A DNA stretch of 51,859 bases. Source: Armatimonadota bacterium (GTDB lineage: Bacteria; Armatimonadota; Chthonomonadetes; Chthonomonadales; CAJBBX01). The stretch covers positions 1 through 51,859 of the forward strand of contig JAPLCQ010000130.1 of NCBI GenBank assembly GCA_026392115.1, read 5' to 3'. The notes below the pieces were generated by a model. The model was not told where the DNA came from, ran no database searches, and worked only from the letters and a program-made list of their open reading frames with translations. Shown here one piece after another: positions 34,262 through 43,902 of the stretch (position 1 is the first letter of the stretch; each line of letters begins with the position of its first letter). Both the position numbers and the translations under genes were made by a program.

Positions 34262-35230
34262 ATGAGGAACAGGATTGTCGGCGGCATGCTGGGGCTGGCC
34301 TGCGGCGATGCCCTGGGAGCCCCGGCGGAGTTCAAGACGCTCGAGGAGGTCCGGGCCGCCTGGGGCGTGCTGACCGAGATGACGGGCGGAGGCTGCTGGG
34401 CGCCGGGCGAATGGACCGACGACACAGCCCTGGCGCTCGCCGTCGCCGAGGGCATCCTGGACAACCCGGACGACCCTGTCGCGAGCGTCGGCGCGCGGTT
34501 CCTGGCGTGGCGCCGCAGCCACCCGAAGGACATCGGGACGACCACCAGTGCCGCGCTCTCCGCCTATGCGGGCGACTGGGCAGCCGCGTCGCGGAACACG
34601 CCCTCGGCGCGGGCCGGCCGCGCGGCGGCCAACGGATCGCTCATGCGCACGCTGGCGGTCGCCCTCGCCTACGCCGACCGGCAGGAGATGCTCAGGGCCT
34701 CGGCCCGCATCTCCGCCATGACCCATTGGGACCCCCAGGCCGAGGTCTGTTGCGCGGTCTACTGCCTCTGGGTGCAGGGGCTGCTGTGCGGCGTCGAGCG
34801 GCTTGCGGCTTGGGAGGCGGCGTTGGGCGCGGCGCGGGCCCTCGCCGCTCAGGGCAGGATGTCGGATGACACGCCCGGTCCCGCCGGCCTGCCCGGCGGG
34901 TTCTGGGACCGTCTGGCGTCGATCCCGGCGAAGCGGCGCGACGAACTCCAACCGACTGGATACGCCGCCTATGTGGTGGACTGCCTGGAGGCCGCCGTCT
35001 GGTGCTGCCTGAACGCGGCAAGCCTTGAGGAGGCCATCGTCTCGGCGGTAAACCTCGCAGGCGAGGCCGACACGATAGCGGCCGTGGCGGGCGGAGCCGC
35101 CGGGGTCATCTGGGGCTGGGCCGCCGTACCGGGCCGGTGGTTGGCGACGCTGCACGAGCGTGAGCGCGTCACCGCGGCAGGCGAGCGGCTCGCCGACCTC
35201 CGCGCAGGTCGTACTGCGGGGCAGGCGTAG
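34262..35230 (+). CDS. ADP-ribosylglycohydrolase family protein (DraG-like)
   Basis: 322 residues, cytoplasmic. The N-terminus IVGGMLGLACGDALGAPAEF and the metal-binding GEWTDDTALALAVAEG are the family hallmarks of binuclear-metal ADP-ribosyl hydrolases. Near the C-terminus the usual G-D-T-D-T metal motif appears as NLAGEADTIAAVAGGAAG, so one acidic ligand is Glu and one expected Asp is Ala. The family removes ADP-ribose from proteins or from O-acetyl-ADP-ribose; substrate is not predictable. A strong GGGAGGAG lies before the ATG. It ends three bases from the stop of the opposite-strand gene. Confidence 0.88.
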   Translation: MRNRIVGGMLGLACGDALGAPAEFKTLEEVRAAWGVLTEMTGGGCWAPGEWTDDTALALAVAEGILDNPDDPVASVGARFLAWRRSHPKDIGTTTSAALSAYAGDWAAASRNTPSARAGRAAANGSLMRTLAVALAYADRQEMLRASARISAMTHWDPQAEVCCAVYCLWVQGLLCGVERLAAWEAALGAARALAAQGRMSDDTPGPAGLPGGFWDRLASIPAKRRDELQPTGYAAYVVDCLEAAVWCCLNAASLEEAIVSAVNLAGEADTIAAVAGGAAGVIWGWAAVPGRWLATLHERERVTAAGERLADLRAGRTAGQA

Positions 35231-35233
35231 GGG

Positions 35234-36352
35234 CTACCGTCGATCGAGGGGCAGGCGATCGAGGACCGCGTTTGCCAGGCCCAGCACGGTGTTGGCGTCG
35301 GTCTCGGGGCCCGTGCGGTCCGGGTACGGCTGCCACGTCTGCACCACCAGATGGTCGGCGGCTCCGCCCGCGGCCAGGTACGCATCCGTGAAGCGGAGCG
35401 TGTTCGCCACGGCTTGCCTCGACGCCTCGGCGGGGTCGGGGTTGGCCGCCATGCCGTCATGGAAGGCGTTGATGATCACGCCCGGCCGCACGCCGTGCCG
35501 CCGAACCGCGGCCTCTACGGCCAGGATGCGCCCGCAGTCAGGCTTGCCCAGCCCGTCGTGCCGGACGCCCTCCCATCCGAAGTCCACATGGAAGTGGTCC
35601 AACCGGAGCCCGCGCCGATGCATCGCCTCCGCCACCTCGGCGATGAACTGGTCGAAGCGCCAGACGGGTAGCGCGGGGACCGTTCGCGGGTAGGTCCGGC
35701 TCCCCGCGTCCACCGTGAAGAAGCCCAGCGACTCGATGATCCCCAGCCGGGCGCCGGGGATGGCCCGGTGCATGATGGCGAAGTAGTCGGCCAACTCGCC
35801 GATGGCGTCGGAGACGGTCATGCCCCTGTGCGCGAAGGACTTGGGGTTCACGTAGGGCGCGCCGACCGTCATCATCACGGCATGGTCGGTGGTGAGATAG
35901 TCGATTCTGCCGCCGGCCTTGAGCCACCTGCGCAGATGCCGCAGTTCGCCCCGGGCGGTGGTCTCGCCCGCCTGGTCGCACGGCGTATCCGCCGCCATGC
36001 GGATGCCGCCCACCTCGAACGCCACCTTCAGCCGATGCCTCCGCACGAAGCGGGCCAGGGCGCGCAGTTGCTCGTCGGAAGCCTCCGGCGCGCGCTTGCC
36101 GGGAACCGGGTCCGCGGGCAGGACCATGAGGTAGGACTTCAGCACCCGCGTCCGCTTCAGCACCGCGGGCCAGAGGCGCTCATCCAGCAGCGTGGGCAGA
36201 TAGTCCGACCGGAACGTGCGATCGGACACGAAGGGCATGGGCCCGACCCAGACGCGATCTGCCGGCCGACCGGGCGCGGCAGCCATTCGGGACGACAGGA
36301 GCGCGGCCGCCGCCACCGCCGCCAGGCGGGCGACCGCGCCGGAGCGGATCAC
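35234..36352 (-). CDS. Secreted protein of unknown family, TIM-barrel-like, coupled to nuoN
   Basis: 372 residues from a GTG at 36352 whose bases overlap the nuoN stop (GTGA). The N-terminus (IRSGAVARLAAVAAAALLSS) is a signal peptide or anchor. The body has alternating strands and helices reminiscent of a barrel: HRLKVAFEVGGIRMAADTPC, IDYLTTDHAVMMTVG, GARLGIIESLGFFTVDAG, LRLDHFHVDFGWEGVRHDG and GVIINAFHDGMAANPD. Acidic residues at strand ends (Asp-His-Phe-His-Val-Asp, Glu in IIESLG) could be catalytic. I do not recognise the family. It is the last gene of the nuo operon by position, though nothing suggests a respiratory role. Confidence 0.72.
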   Translation of the reverse strand: MIRSGAVARLAAVAAAALLSSRMAAAPGRPADRVWVGPMPFVSDRTFRSDYLPTLLDERLWPAVLKRTRVLKSYLMVLPADPVPGKRAPEASDEQLRALARFVRRHRLKVAFEVGGIRMAADTPCDQAGETTARGELRHLRRWLKAGGRIDYLTTDHAVMMTVGAPYVNPKSFAHRGMTVSDAIGELADYFAIMHRAIPGARLGIIESLGFFTVDAGSRTYPRTVPALPVWRFDQFIAEVAEAMHRRGLRLDHFHVDFGWEGVRHDGLGKPDCGRILAVEAAVRRHGVRPGVIINAFHDGMAANPDPAEASRQAVANTLRFTDAYLAAGGAADHLVVQTWQPYPDRTGPETDANTVLGLANAVLDRLPLDRR

Positions 36353-37830
36353 GGCTTCTGGGCGCTCGGGAGCGCGGACTGGGGCCTGGGCGCCGCGTAG
36401 GCGTGCAACGCGGTCGCCGCGCGATCGCCCAGCCGCACCAGCGGCCTGGGGTAGACGCCGATGGCCAGCGTCGCCACCACGCAGACGGCCACGGCCAGGC
36501 TCACCTGCCGCGAGACGGGGATGCGCGTGTCGTCGTCCGGGTCCTTGATGTAGACCTGCAGGGCGACCATGAGATAGTAGTAGAGCGCGACGACGCTGGC
36601 GACGGCGCCGAGGCCCACGAGAGCGAAACGGCCGCCCTCCCAGCCCGCCGCAAAGAGGTAGAGCTTGCCCACGAAGCCGGCCAGCGGCGGGATGCCTCCC
36701 AGCGAGAAGAGGAAGAGGAGCATGGCCAGAGCCAGGAGCGGCTGCCGCTTGTGCAGTCCCTTGAGGGCGGTGATCTCGCCGGATCCCGTATGGTCCTCGA
36801 TGACCTGGGCCACCAGGAAGGCGCCCACGTTCATGAAGCCGTAGAGCATGCCGTACATCACCACGGCGCCCACGGCCAGCCCCGAGTCGGCCGCGGAGGC
36901 TCCGGCCACCGCCACGAGCAGGTAGCCCGCCTGAGTGATGCCGGAGTAGGCCAGCATACGCTTGAGGTTGGTCTGCGCCACGGCCAGCAGGTTGCCCAGC
37001 ACGATGGAGGCCGCCGAGAGCGCCACGATCACCGGGGCCCAGCGGTCCGGCGCGGCGCCCAGGGCCACCAGCAGAAAGCGCAACAGAGCCGCGAAGCCGC
37101 CCACCTTGGAGGCCGTCGACATGAAGGCCGTGATGGTCGTTGGCGCGCCCTGATAGACGTCGGGAGCCCACATATGGAACGGGACCGCCGCGATCTTGAA
37201 GCCCAGGCCCGCCATGACGCACGCGAAACCCAGCCAGAGAACGATCGGGAAACCGCCGACGCCGGAGAGGACGCCGAGCACCTTGCCGTACTCGGTGCCG
37301 CCGGCCAGACCGAAGACGATGCTGCAGCCGTAGAGCATGAGCGCGGAACCGACCGAGCCCAGCACGAAGAACTTGACGGCCGCTTCGGAGGACCGCCGGT
37401 CGCGCTTGGCGAAGCCCACCAGCGCCATGAGGCAGATGGTGGAGAGCTCGATGCCCACATAGAGAATCAGCAGGCTGCCCGCCGACGCCGTGAACATCAG
37501 GCCCACGGTGGCGAAACAGAGCAAGGCGTAGTACTCGCCGGCAAACGCGATGTGCGGCTCATCGGAGGCCGATGCCAGCGCCACCACGGCCAGCACCGCC
37601 AGGAAGATGGTGTCGAATGCGCGGGAGTAGGGGTCCGCCACAATCTGGCCGGCCCAGAGCCGCGCATCCGGCCCCATCCAGTCCAGCGCGATGGCGGCCA
37701 CGGCGCCGAGAGCCGTGACGAACCCGAGGCAGCAGGCGTTCCGCCGGACGCGCAGGGCGTCGAGCAGCACGACCAGTATCCCCAGGCCAACGATGAGGCA
37801 ATGCGGTATGAGCGGGCGCAGATCGATCAC
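36349..37830 (-). CDS. nuoN: NADH-quinone oxidoreductase subunit N
   Basis: 493 residues, about 14 transmembrane helices, antiporter-like proton-pumping subunit of complex I. Diagnostic stretches are LYVGIELSTICLMALVGFAK, the TM7 region FKIAAVPFHMWAPDVYQGAP with the channel Lys/His, and KRMLAYSGITQAGYLLVA. The start is a GTG at 37830, with GGAAGG upstream, overlapping the alpha-galactosidase stop by four bases. Its stop overlaps the next gene in the same way. Separation from nuoM by a glycosidase gene is unusual. Confidence 0.95.
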   Translation of the reverse strand: MIDLRPLIPHCLIVGLGILVVLLDALRVRRNACCLGFVTALGAVAAIALDWMGPDARLWAGQIVADPYSRAFDTIFLAVLAVVALASASDEPHIAFAGEYYALLCFATVGLMFTASAGSLLILYVGIELSTICLMALVGFAKRDRRSSEAAVKFFVLGSVGSALMLYGCSIVFGLAGGTEYGKVLGVLSGVGGFPIVLWLGFACVMAGLGFKIAAVPFHMWAPDVYQGAPTTITAFMSTASKVGGFAALLRFLLVALGAAPDRWAPVIVALSAASIVLGNLLAVAQTNLKRMLAYSGITQAGYLLVAVAGASAADSGLAVGAVVMYGMLYGFMNVGAFLVAQVIEDHTGSGEITALKGLHKRQPLLALAMLLFLFSLGGIPPLAGFVGKLYLFAAGWEGGRFALVGLGAVASVVALYYYLMVALQVYIKDPDDDTRIPVSRQVSLAVAVCVVATLAIGVYPRPLVRLGDRAATALHAYAAPRPQSALPSAQKP

Positions 37831-40310
37831 CGGTTCACCTTCCGATAGGTCAGCACGGCCGCGCTGCGCTTCTCGGGCAGCGTGATCACCAGATGTGCGG
37901 CCAGCTCCGCGCCCGGGGCCTTCCAGGAGCTGCCGGTGCGCACGTCGGTCACCTTGTAAGTCGCCTTGGGGTCGAGGCCCACCAGTCCCGCGTCGATGGA
38001 CCGGTAGGGGCTCTCCGCTCGGCGGTAGGCCATCACCAGGCCTTCGTTGAGGTCGGGCCGATGGAACTGGTGCCCCAGCCAGTCGGCGTGGCTCCGCGAG
38101 TAGGCCGTCAGCGGGTAGTAGGCGCCCACCATCAGCTTGCGCAGGGCCAGGTACTTCTTCAGCAGGGCGCCGGCCTTCTTCGTCGGGAAGCCCTTGCCGT
38201 CGGCGATCCACCCGACGCAGAGCGACGAGGGCGCGACGGACCAGAAGGTGTACTCGTCCAGCCGGTCGATGGGCGCCACGACGGTATGCGTGGGCAGGTA
38301 GCGGCTGACGGCGAGCAGGCTGGCCTGGTCCACCTCGTTGTCGAACCAAAAGTCGGTCTTCTGGTGGATGTGGAAGCGCTTCAGCGTCTCCAGGTCCATC
38401 CTGTGGCCGCCGCTGGCGCACTCCTCGCGGATGGAACCCGGCCACGCCCGGCCCAGCCTGTCCCAGTAGGCGTAGATGCCCTCGACGTACTTCATCTCGG
38501 TGATGCCCACCCGGTCCGGCGCGTCGTTGTGGCGCCAGTAGGGCAGCGGGTCCATGTTGAAGTCCTGTCGGTAGACCGAGAAGCCGGGCAGGTCCATGAA
38601 GCCCTTCACGATGCCGAAGAAGTAGTCGCGCACCTCGGGCAGGCCGAAGTTGAGCAGGTAGGCGCCCTCTGGGGCATCCTGGCTGGCCAGGAGCCACTCG
38701 GGCTTGTTCTTGTGGAGCCACGTGCCGGCCACCACGCGCTCGGGCTCGTACCAGAGCCCATAGACCATGCCCTGCTTCTTGGCGGCGGCGGCCACGGGAG
38801 CCATGCCGTCCGGGTAGGCGTCCTTGCGCGGCGTCCAGTTTCCGGCGCCGGCGGGCCAGCCGCCCTCGAACCATCCGGCGTCGGTGATGACCGCCTCCAG
38901 GCCCAGCGGCGCGTAGGCATTGATGAGCGAAATCTGGTTCTCCGCACTGCACTCGTTCAGCCAGCCGCCGCCGCGCGTGAAGCAGGTGTTGCTGAAGAGG
39001 ATCGGCAGCAGCTCCTTGCCCTGGCGCGGGGCGCAGTAGCTTCGGTGGAGCAGTTGACGGAACTGCGCGCAGGCCTCGAGGGCGCCGCCGGGCCAGTTGA
39101 GGACCAGAATGCGGGGGCCGCGCACGGCCTCGCCGGGGTGCAGGACGAAGCGTGAGCGCTCTAGCCCGGCGGTCAGCCGAGCCTGGCGGCGGTCGGTGGC
39201 CTCCAACCGGGCCGACCAGTCGCCCGACCATCCCACAGCCACCACCGCCGTTCCCGCAGAGCCCTCGACGGTGAAGAAGGGGAAGTCCCGCGTCGAAGAG
39301 CGGCCCGCTCCGGCGCCGAGGTCGACCCGGTCGGGCCCGCCCAGCGGCAGCCACTTCTCCTCGAACTGGGCCGGCGTCGGCGTGCCGCCCGCGGTGCGCA
39401 GGACCCTGTAGCCCGCTCCGTCGGCGGAGCCGCGGAGGACGATGTCCGCGCTCCGCACGTTCTCGATCAGCCCCGTGTCGGCGGCGCCTTCGTTGGCGAA
39501 GTCCAGCAGCCACTCGACCGCAGGCGCCGAGGCGTGGGCCACGGTGGTCAGCCGCACCACGAGGCCGGACCGCGGATCGGTCCAGCGCGCGACCGTCTCG
39601 GATGCGCCGCCGGGAAGTTTGCGCGTCCGCCTGGAGGTCGCCCAACCCGGCAGCAGGTCATCCGACGACAGCCCGCCGTAGGTGAAGGAGAAGGGGTACC
39701 GGGCGCCGATCTGCGCGACGCCCTGCTCCAGCGCGTCCAGTCGGGCGGAAGCGCCGTCGGCGAAGGTGACGATGGCGTCGGCCCAGTCGGCGTGGTCGCA
39801 CGCGGGGCCGTCGCCGCCGTCCTCGGCGATCAAGTCCACTTCCCGCGCGCCGTCGAGGGCGACTTCGGCGCGCACCGGCTCCATGCCGCCCCGCAGCAGG
39901 GGCGAGCGCCACAGCTCGGACGCGTCGGTCCGCACCGCGAAGACCACGGAGCCCTGACCGCCCTCGGTCCGCTCGTTGCGGTCTACGCCGACCCAGGCCT
40001 CGAGGCGCGCCATGGGCTTGGGCGAGGTGAGGCGGAGGCAGCTGTGCGCGTGCGTGCCCATGCCGTGCTGGAAGGTCCGCGAGCCGATGCGGAGCGGCGT
40101 CTTCAGGATGGACCGGTTGCGCTGCAGCTGCTCGAAGTCCTGCCTGACCAGCAGTAGCGCGGGCTTGCCGGACGCGGGCGGGCCGTCGTAGGGGAAGGCC
40201 ACGAACTCGCGCTGCCAGTCGGCGCCGGTCCGGGTCTGCGCCATGGCCATGCCCCCTGCGGCGGCCAGCGCACAGGCCGCTCGCAACGCCGAGGCCGCGC
40301 CGCGGTTCAT
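37827..40310 (-). CDS. Secreted alpha-galactosidase, NPCBM + GH36-type, inside the nuo operon
   Basis: 827 residues from the ATG at 40310, which gives a clean signal peptide (ALRAACALAAAGGMAMAQ). A GTG at 40325 with GGGGGG nine bases upstream is an alternative, because AAGGAG directly abuts the ATG. Residues about 45-190 form an NPCBM domain (FQHGMGTHAHSCLRL, then RTDASELWRSPLLRGGMEP). The GH36/clan-D barrel follows, with VITDAGWFEGGWPAG, GLWYEPERVVAG and nucleophile Asp583 in VYRQDFNMDP. The acid/base is Asp639 in REECASGGHRMDL. A beta domain closes the protein. It removes terminal alpha-galactose outside the cytoplasm. It begins 17 bases after nuoM and overlaps nuoN by four bases, so it should be expressed with complex I. 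Confidence 0.9.
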   Translation of the reverse strand: MNRGAASALRAACALAAAGGMAMAQTRTGADWQREFVAFPYDGPPASGKPALLLVRQDFEQLQRNRSILKTPLRIGSRTFQHGMGTHAHSCLRLTSPKPMARLEAWVGVDRNERTEGGQGSVVFAVRTDASELWRSPLLRGGMEPVRAEVALDGAREVDLIAEDGGDGPACDHADWADAIVTFADGASARLDALEQGVAQIGARYPFSFTYGGLSSDDLLPGWATSRRTRKLPGGASETVARWTDPRSGLVVRLTTVAHASAPAVEWLLDFANEGAADTGLIENVRSADIVLRGSADGAGYRVLRTAGGTPTPAQFEEKWLPLGGPDRVDLGAGAGRSSTRDFPFFTVEGSAGTAVVAVGWSGDWSARLEATDRRQARLTAGLERSRFVLHPGEAVRGPRILVLNWPGGALEACAQFRQLLHRSYCAPRQGKELLPILFSNTCFTRGGGWLNECSAENQISLINAYAPLGLEAVITDAGWFEGGWPAGAGNWTPRKDAYPDGMAPVAAAAKKQGMVYGLWYEPERVVAGTWLHKNKPEWLLASQDAPEGAYLLNFGLPEVRDYFFGIVKGFMDLPGFSVYRQDFNMDPLPYWRHNDAPDRVGITEMKYVEGIYAYWDRLGRAWPGSIREECASGGHRMDLETLKRFHIHQKTDFWFDNEVDQASLLAVSRYLPTHTVVAPIDRLDEYTFWSVAPSSLCVGWIADGKGFPTKKAGALLKKYLALRKLMVGAYYPLTAYSRSHADWLGHQFHRPDLNEGLVMAYRRAESPYRSIDAGLVGLDPKATYKVTDVRTGSSWKAPGAELAAHLVITLPEKRSAAVLTYRKVNR

Positions 40311-40327
40311 CTCCTTGTGGCCCACGA

Positions 40328-41839
40328 CTACGGTCCCCCCGGGATCACCGCCCCGGCGCCGCGCGCGTAGGTTACGCCCGGCGTCTGCCGCAGCCCCAGG
40401 TCGATCAAGCGCACGAGCGGGCGCGGGAAGACGCCAACGACGATGAGCAGCGCAGCCAAGGCGACGGTAGCCACCCACTCGGTGGTCCGGGCGTCGCGCA
40501 GGTCGGGATAGCCCTCCTCGTTCGGGGCGCCGAGGAAGATCTTCTGGACCACGCGAAGCACGTAGACCGCCGTGATCACGATGCCGATGACCGAGAGGAG
40601 CGCCAGGATCGGGTACCGCAGCCACATGCCGTAGAAGCAGAGGAACTCGGCGATGAACCCGCTGGTGGCCGGCAGGCCGAAGGAGGCCATGCCGCCGATG
40701 CTCATCAGCACCGCCACGCCGGGCATCTTCCGCGCGAAGCCGCCCATGCGGGTGATGTCGCGGCTGTGCGCGCGCTCATAGATGAGGCCGACCAGCGCGA
40801 AGAAGAGGCCGGTCATGATGCCGTGGGAGAACATCTGCATGACGGAGCCGTTGACGCCGATGGGGTTCAACGACGCCAGGCCCAGCATGACGACGCCCAT
40901 GTGCGACACGCTGGAGTAGGCGATGACGTACTTCAGGTCTGTCTGGCCCATGGCGGAGCAGGCGCCGTAGAGGATGTTGATGGTGGCGATGGCCCCCATC
41001 AGGAAGCTCCAATCGTGCGCGCCCTGCGGCAGCAGCCCCACACCCACGCGGAGTACGCCGTACGCGCCCAGCTTCATCAGCACGCCGGCGTGGAGCATGG
41101 AGACGGCCGTGGGAGCCGAGGCATGGCCGTCCGGCGACCAGGTGTGGAACGGGAAGATGCCCGCCAGCACGCCGAAGCCGAGGTAGACCAGCAGGAAGAC
41201 CCAACGCTGCATCTCGGGGCTGAACGAATGCCGGGCCAGCAGGCCCATGTCGAAGGTGCGCTGGTCCATGGAGAAGTAGAGCGCGAGAATGGCCACGAGG
41301 ATCAGCGCGCTGCCGCCCATGAGCATCAGCGTCAGCTTCATGGCGGAGTCTTCCTTGGTGCGCAGCTTGGTGGTGGTTCCCCAGACGCCGATGAGCAGGT
41401 ACATGGGCAGCACGGCGATCTCGTAGAAGAGGAACAGGAAGAAGAGGTCGCGGGAGACGAAGACGCCGAACACGCCGCTCACCAGCAGCAGGAGCAGCGA
41501 GAGAAACTCCTTGGTGCGGTTCTTCTGGGTCCACGAGGCGAAGACGCCGCCGGTGATGATGAGCGCCGTGAGGAGCAGCATGACGATGCTCAGGCCGTCC
41601 ACCGCGACATGGTAGGTTATGCCCAGCGAGGGGACCCAGGAGACGGTCTGCTCGAACTGGAAGCCGCCCGCCTTGCGGTCGTAGTTCAGCGCCAGCCAGA
41701 TCGACGGCGGCAGCGTTGCGGCGCCGCCCGCCAGCGCCACCAGACGGATCGCGAGGCCGCGGGCGGCGGGCAGCATCAGCAGCGCGATGGACGCCGCCAG
41801 CGGCGCCAGCACGATGAACGTCAGCATCCAGGCGGTCAT
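40328..41839 (-). CDS. nuoM: NADH-quinone oxidoreductase subunit M
   Basis: 503 residues from the ATG at 41839, which overlaps the nuoL stop as ATGA; a slightly longer frame starts at 41854. About 14 transmembrane helices. Diagnostic sequences are FYEIAVLPMYLLIGVWG, GIFPFHTWSPDGHASAPTAV and MLHAGVLMKLGAYGVLRVG with the essential membrane Lys, and VIAYSSVSHMGVVMLGLAS. It is an antiporter-like proton channel of complex I, standing between NuoL and NuoN in the membrane arm. Confidence 0.96.
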   Translation of the reverse strand: MTAWMLTFIVLAPLAASIALLMLPAARGLAIRLVALAGGAATLPPSIWLALNYDRKAGGFQFEQTVSWVPSLGITYHVAVDGLSIVMLLLTALIITGGVFASWTQKNRTKEFLSLLLLLVSGVFGVFVSRDLFFLFLFYEIAVLPMYLLIGVWGTTTKLRTKEDSAMKLTLMLMGGSALILVAILALYFSMDQRTFDMGLLARHSFSPEMQRWVFLLVYLGFGVLAGIFPFHTWSPDGHASAPTAVSMLHAGVLMKLGAYGVLRVGVGLLPQGAHDWSFLMGAIATINILYGACSAMGQTDLKYVIAYSSVSHMGVVMLGLASLNPIGVNGSVMQMFSHGIMTGLFFALVGLIYERAHSRDITRMGGFARKMPGVAVLMSIGGMASFGLPATSGFIAEFLCFYGMWLRYPILALLSVIGIVITAVYVLRVVQKIFLGAPNEEGYPDLRDARTTEWVATVALAALLIVVGVFPRPLVRLIDLGLRQTPGVTYARGAGAVIPGGP

Positions 41840-43896
41840 CGGCGCACCATCCATCCTGCGGCCGCCGCAGCCGGTCCGGGGCTACCCACAGCCTGTTCGT
41901 AGAGCGTCATCAGCACCACCACGGCGACGGCGCCCGCCACCAGCACGACGGCGTACGCCTGCGTCTGGCCGGAGACCGACCGGCGCATGCCCTGCGCGGC
42001 CTGCTGAACGAGCCAGGCGACGCCGTGCATGGAGGCGTCGATCACGTTGCGGTCGAACCACGCCACGGCGCGTCCGAAGGCCAGCGAGCCGCGGGCGACG
42101 CCGGCGCTCCAGAAGGCGTCGACGTACCAGAGGTTCGAGAAGAGCGCGTAGACCGGCCGCGGCAGGCGCGTCACCGGGTCCACCGCCGGGCAGCGCGCGT
42201 AGAGCAGGGCGCCCAGGCCCAGGCCCGCGAGGGCGATGGCCGAGGCGGCGATGGAGAGCGCCAGATTCTCGTGGGAGGGGCCGGCCTCGCCGCCCAGCAC
42301 GAAGGTGGCGAAGCGCTCGCCGCGGGCCAACAGGAAGCCCGCCACCACGGAGGGGATCGCCAGCGCCCAGAGCGGCAGCGTCATCACGGCGGGCGATTCA
42401 TGGGCGTGGGCGGCCTCGTCGCTGCGCGGCTTGCCCCAGAAGGTCATCAGCCACATGCGCGCCGAGTAGACGGCCGTAAGGAACGCCGCGACGAGCCCGG
42501 CGACCCCGCAAGCCAGCGCCACCTGCGCGTGCGGACCGGCGCCGGCGGCATGGCCGAAGAGGCCCGCGCGCTGCAGCGCCACCGCAAGGATGGCATCCTT
42601 GCTCCAGAAGCCCGAGAGGAGCGGGAAACCGGCCAGGGCCAGCACGCCGATGCCGCAGGTGATCGCGGTATGGGGCATCCGGCGCATGAGGCCGCCCATG
42701 CCGCGCATATCGTTGGGATCCTTGGCATGGTGCAGCGCGTGGATCACCGAGCCGGCGGTCAGGAAAAGAAGCGCCTTGAAGCAGGCGTGGGTCACGAGGT
42801 GGAACATCCCCGCCACCTGCCCGGTGGCGCCGCCCACGCCCAACCCCACCATCATGTAGCCGAGCTGGCTTATGGTGGAGTAGGCCATGACCTTCTTTAT
42901 GTCGACCTGCACCAGGGCGATGGTTGCGGCGATGAGGGCCGTCACGGCGCCCAGGATCATCACCACGTCCAGCGCCGCGCCCGCTCCGCCCCCGGCCTGC
43001 ACCGTGAAGAGGAGGATCAGCCGCGCCACCATGTAGACGCCGGCGGCCACCATGGTCGCCGCGTGGATCAGGGCGCTGACCGGCGTGGGGCCTTCCATGG
43101 CGTCCGGCAGCCAAACGTGCAGGGGGAACTGCGCCGACTTGCCGATGGCTCCGCAGAGAAGCAGCAGCGGAGCTAGCCAGAGGAAGGTCTGGGCGCTGAA
43201 GAGCCCGTGTACCGCCAGCGACCCGTCCGCCACGGCCTGATAGGCGGTGAAGACGTCGGTGAACTTGAACGACTGCGCCACGGAGACCAAGAGCAGGACG
43301 CCCAGCATGAAGCCCACGTCGCCGAAGCGCGTCACCACGAAGGCCTTCTTGGCGGCATTGGCGGCGGAGGGCTTGAACCACCAGAAGCCGATCAGCAGGT
43401 AGGAGCAGATGCCCACCAGCTCCCAGCCGACGTAGAGCTGGAAGAGGTTGTCGGCGGTCACGAGTCCCAGCATGGAGGCGGTGAAGAGCGCCAGGTAGCA
43501 GTAGTAGCGGGCGTAGCCCTTCTCGGCGGCCATGTAGCCGATGGAGTAGATTTGCACCAGCGCGCTGACGCTGCAGACCACCAGCACCATGATCCAGGAG
43601 AGCGGGTCCAGAGTGACGCCCACCACGACGCTCAGGCCCGGCGGCAGGCCGTGCGTGGGTCCTGGCGGCGCCGCCAGGGCGGCGTCCGTGGGGATGAGGT
43701 TCACCCAGGGAGCGGCCACATGGGGCGCCGGGCCCGCGCCCGGCATATTCATCAAGGCCAGCGCACAGGCGGCCAGCGTGGCGGCCAGCGTGAAGAGCGG
43801 CGCGGCCTTTTCGGCCTTCCTGGTGATGGCCAGGGCGCCGGCGACGGCGGCGGCCGCTACGGGCAGGATGGGTATGAGGCCGATGGCGGAGGTCAT
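41836..43896 (-). CDS. nuoL: NADH-quinone oxidoreductase subunit L
   Basis: 686 residues, the distal antiporter-like subunit. Family motifs are GWELVGICSYLLIGFWWFKP, SAQFPLHVWLPDAMEGPTPV, SALIHAATMVAAGVYMVARL and KKVMAYSTISQLGYMMVGLG. The C-terminal part contains the amphipathic lateral-helix region and a final transmembrane helix (AVVLVAGAVAVVVLMTLYEQ). It begins six bases after the nuoK stop, the only junction of the core run with a true gap besides A-B and M-GH36. Confidence 0.96.
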   Translation of the reverse strand: MTSAIGLIPILPVAAAAVAGALAITRKAEKAAPLFTLAATLAACALALMNMPGAGPAPHVAAPWVNLIPTDAALAAPPGPTHGLPPGLSVVVGVTLDPLSWIMVLVVCSVSALVQIYSIGYMAAEKGYARYYCYLALFTASMLGLVTADNLFQLYVGWELVGICSYLLIGFWWFKPSAANAAKKAFVVTRFGDVGFMLGVLLLVSVAQSFKFTDVFTAYQAVADGSLAVHGLFSAQTFLWLAPLLLLCGAIGKSAQFPLHVWLPDAMEGPTPVSALIHAATMVAAGVYMVARLILLFTVQAGGGAGAALDVVMILGAVTALIAATIALVQVDIKKVMAYSTISQLGYMMVGLGVGGATGQVAGMFHLVTHACFKALLFLTAGSVIHALHHAKDPNDMRGMGGLMRRMPHTAITCGIGVLALAGFPLLSGFWSKDAILAVALQRAGLFGHAAGAGPHAQVALACGVAGLVAAFLTAVYSARMWLMTFWGKPRSDEAAHAHESPAVMTLPLWALAIPSVVAGFLLARGERFATFVLGGEAGPSHENLALSIAASAIALAGLGLGALLYARCPAVDPVTRLPRPVYALFSNLWYVDAFWSAGVARGSLAFGRAVAWFDRNVIDASMHGVAWLVQQAAQGMRRSVSGQTQAYAVVLVAGAVAVVVLMTLYEQAVGSPGPAAAAAGWMVRR

Positions 43897-43902
43897 TCGG
43901 CG

